From contig NZ_CP032698.1 of assembly GCF_003627815.1 (NCBI RefSeq), positions 3,534,001 through 3,598,000 on the forward strand: DNA of 64,000 nt. Reading direction: 5' to 3'. Position numbers and translations under genes: made by a program. Positions within the stretch are counted from its first letter, which is position 1, and each line of letters opens with the position of its first letter. This document shows, piece by piece, positions 63,705-64,000 of this stretch. Source of the DNA: Streptomyces hundungensis. Its GTDB lineage: Bacteria > Actinomycetota > Actinomycetes > Streptomycetales > Streptomycetaceae. The notes under the pieces are model-generated. The model was not told the DNA's origin. It made no database searches and worked only from the letters and a program-made list of their open reading frames with translations.

Positions 63705-64000
63705 TCAGAGCTTGATCTCGATGTCGACACCGGCCGGAAGGTCGAGGCGCATCAGCGAGTCAACCGTCTTCGGCGTGGGGTCGAGGATGTCGATGAGGCG
63801 CTTGTGCGTGCGCATCTCGAAGTGCTCGCGAGAGTCCTTGTACTTGTGCGGCGACTTGATGACGCAGTACACGTTCTTCTCAGTGGGCAGCGGCACCGGG
63901 CCCGCGACCGACGCACCAGTGCGCGTCACCGTCTCGACGATCTTCTTCGCCGAGGAGTCGATGACCTCGTGGTCGTAGGCCTTGAGCCGGATGCGGATCT
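63705..64000 (-). CDS. rpsJ: Ribosomal protein S10 / NusE (uS10), N-terminus beyond window
   Basis: 98 residues visible, from [47 protein letters not shown] to AGVDIEIKL. The full protein is 102 residues, so about four N-terminal residues are lost past base 64000. 30S head protein and NusB partner in antitermination. First gene of the S10 operon. Confidence 0.96.
   Translation of the reverse strand, partial: IRIRLKAYDHEVIDSSAKKIVETVTRTGASVAGPVPLPTEKNVYCVIKSPHKYKDSREHFEMRTHKRLIDILDPTPKTVDSLMRLDLPAGVDIEIKL

Overview
The window is chromosomal core DNA of a high-GC actinomycete, almost certainly Streptomyces. The evidence is the developmental pair bldM/whiD, the His-rich GroEL1 tail, frequent GTG starts, very high third-position GC, and a long ribosomal-protein block read on the minus strand. 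No rRNA, tRNA or CRISPR array was seen.

Layout. 1-1336: bldM (3' end cut by the window edge) and whiD, divergent across a 426-bp regulatory gap that holds a sigma-BldN-type promoter. 1449-4025: a LysR regulator, a MOSC protein and a short-chain dehydrogenase. 4044-4348: a minisatellite. 4369-12136: a carbohydrate-uptake cluster (DUF2264 protein, DeoR/LacI-type hybrid regulator, ABC binding lipoprotein, two permeases, 2-hydroxyacid dehydrogenase) with a recurring TTCGATCA/TGATCGAA operator. 12312-14558: groES-groEL1 with two CIRCE operators. About 14605-16144: an IS110-family element inserted just upstream of the groES promoter, with a long non-coding end that could encode a bridge RNA. 17001-25680: three NodB-like deacetylase lipoproteins, a SAM methyltransferase, a membrane protein, a VOC protein and helR, which has a rifamycin-associated element (RAE) in its leader.

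25767-36890: tsaD, rimI, tsaB and tsaE (tRNA t6A synthesis and S18 acetylation), an alpha/beta hydrolase, alr, an L,D-transpeptidase, nnr and acpS. 36894-42234: glmS, coaA, a DUF389 membrane protein and glmM. 42339-47558: rplM-rpsI, an ABC-F ATPase, a secreted protein, truA and rplQ. 47740-64000 (minus strand, so transcription runs from high to low coordinates): S10 operon (rpsJ to rpsQ), spc operon (rplN to rplO), then secY-adk-map-infA-rpmJ-rpsM-rpsK-rpoA-rplQ. The envelope genes (alr, glmS, glmM, L,D-transpeptidase, deacetylases) and the translation genes make this a housekeeping region.

Intergenic gaps between roughly 16.2 and 52.1 kb are filled with a mosaic of short GC-rich modules: an AACTGCGCGA module, a GGGGCTCCGCCCC hairpin, a GATTGAGGACGAGCGCC module and a CCCGCTGCACGGGCGGG module. 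At 34.03-34.54 kb they form a higher-order tandem array. The least explained items are the IS110 non-coding end, the RAE-helR locus, the sugar-cluster operator, an 18-bp dyad before a 58-aa gene, repeat expansions inside rimI and a deacetylase gene, and a 62-bp duplication of the map 3' end.
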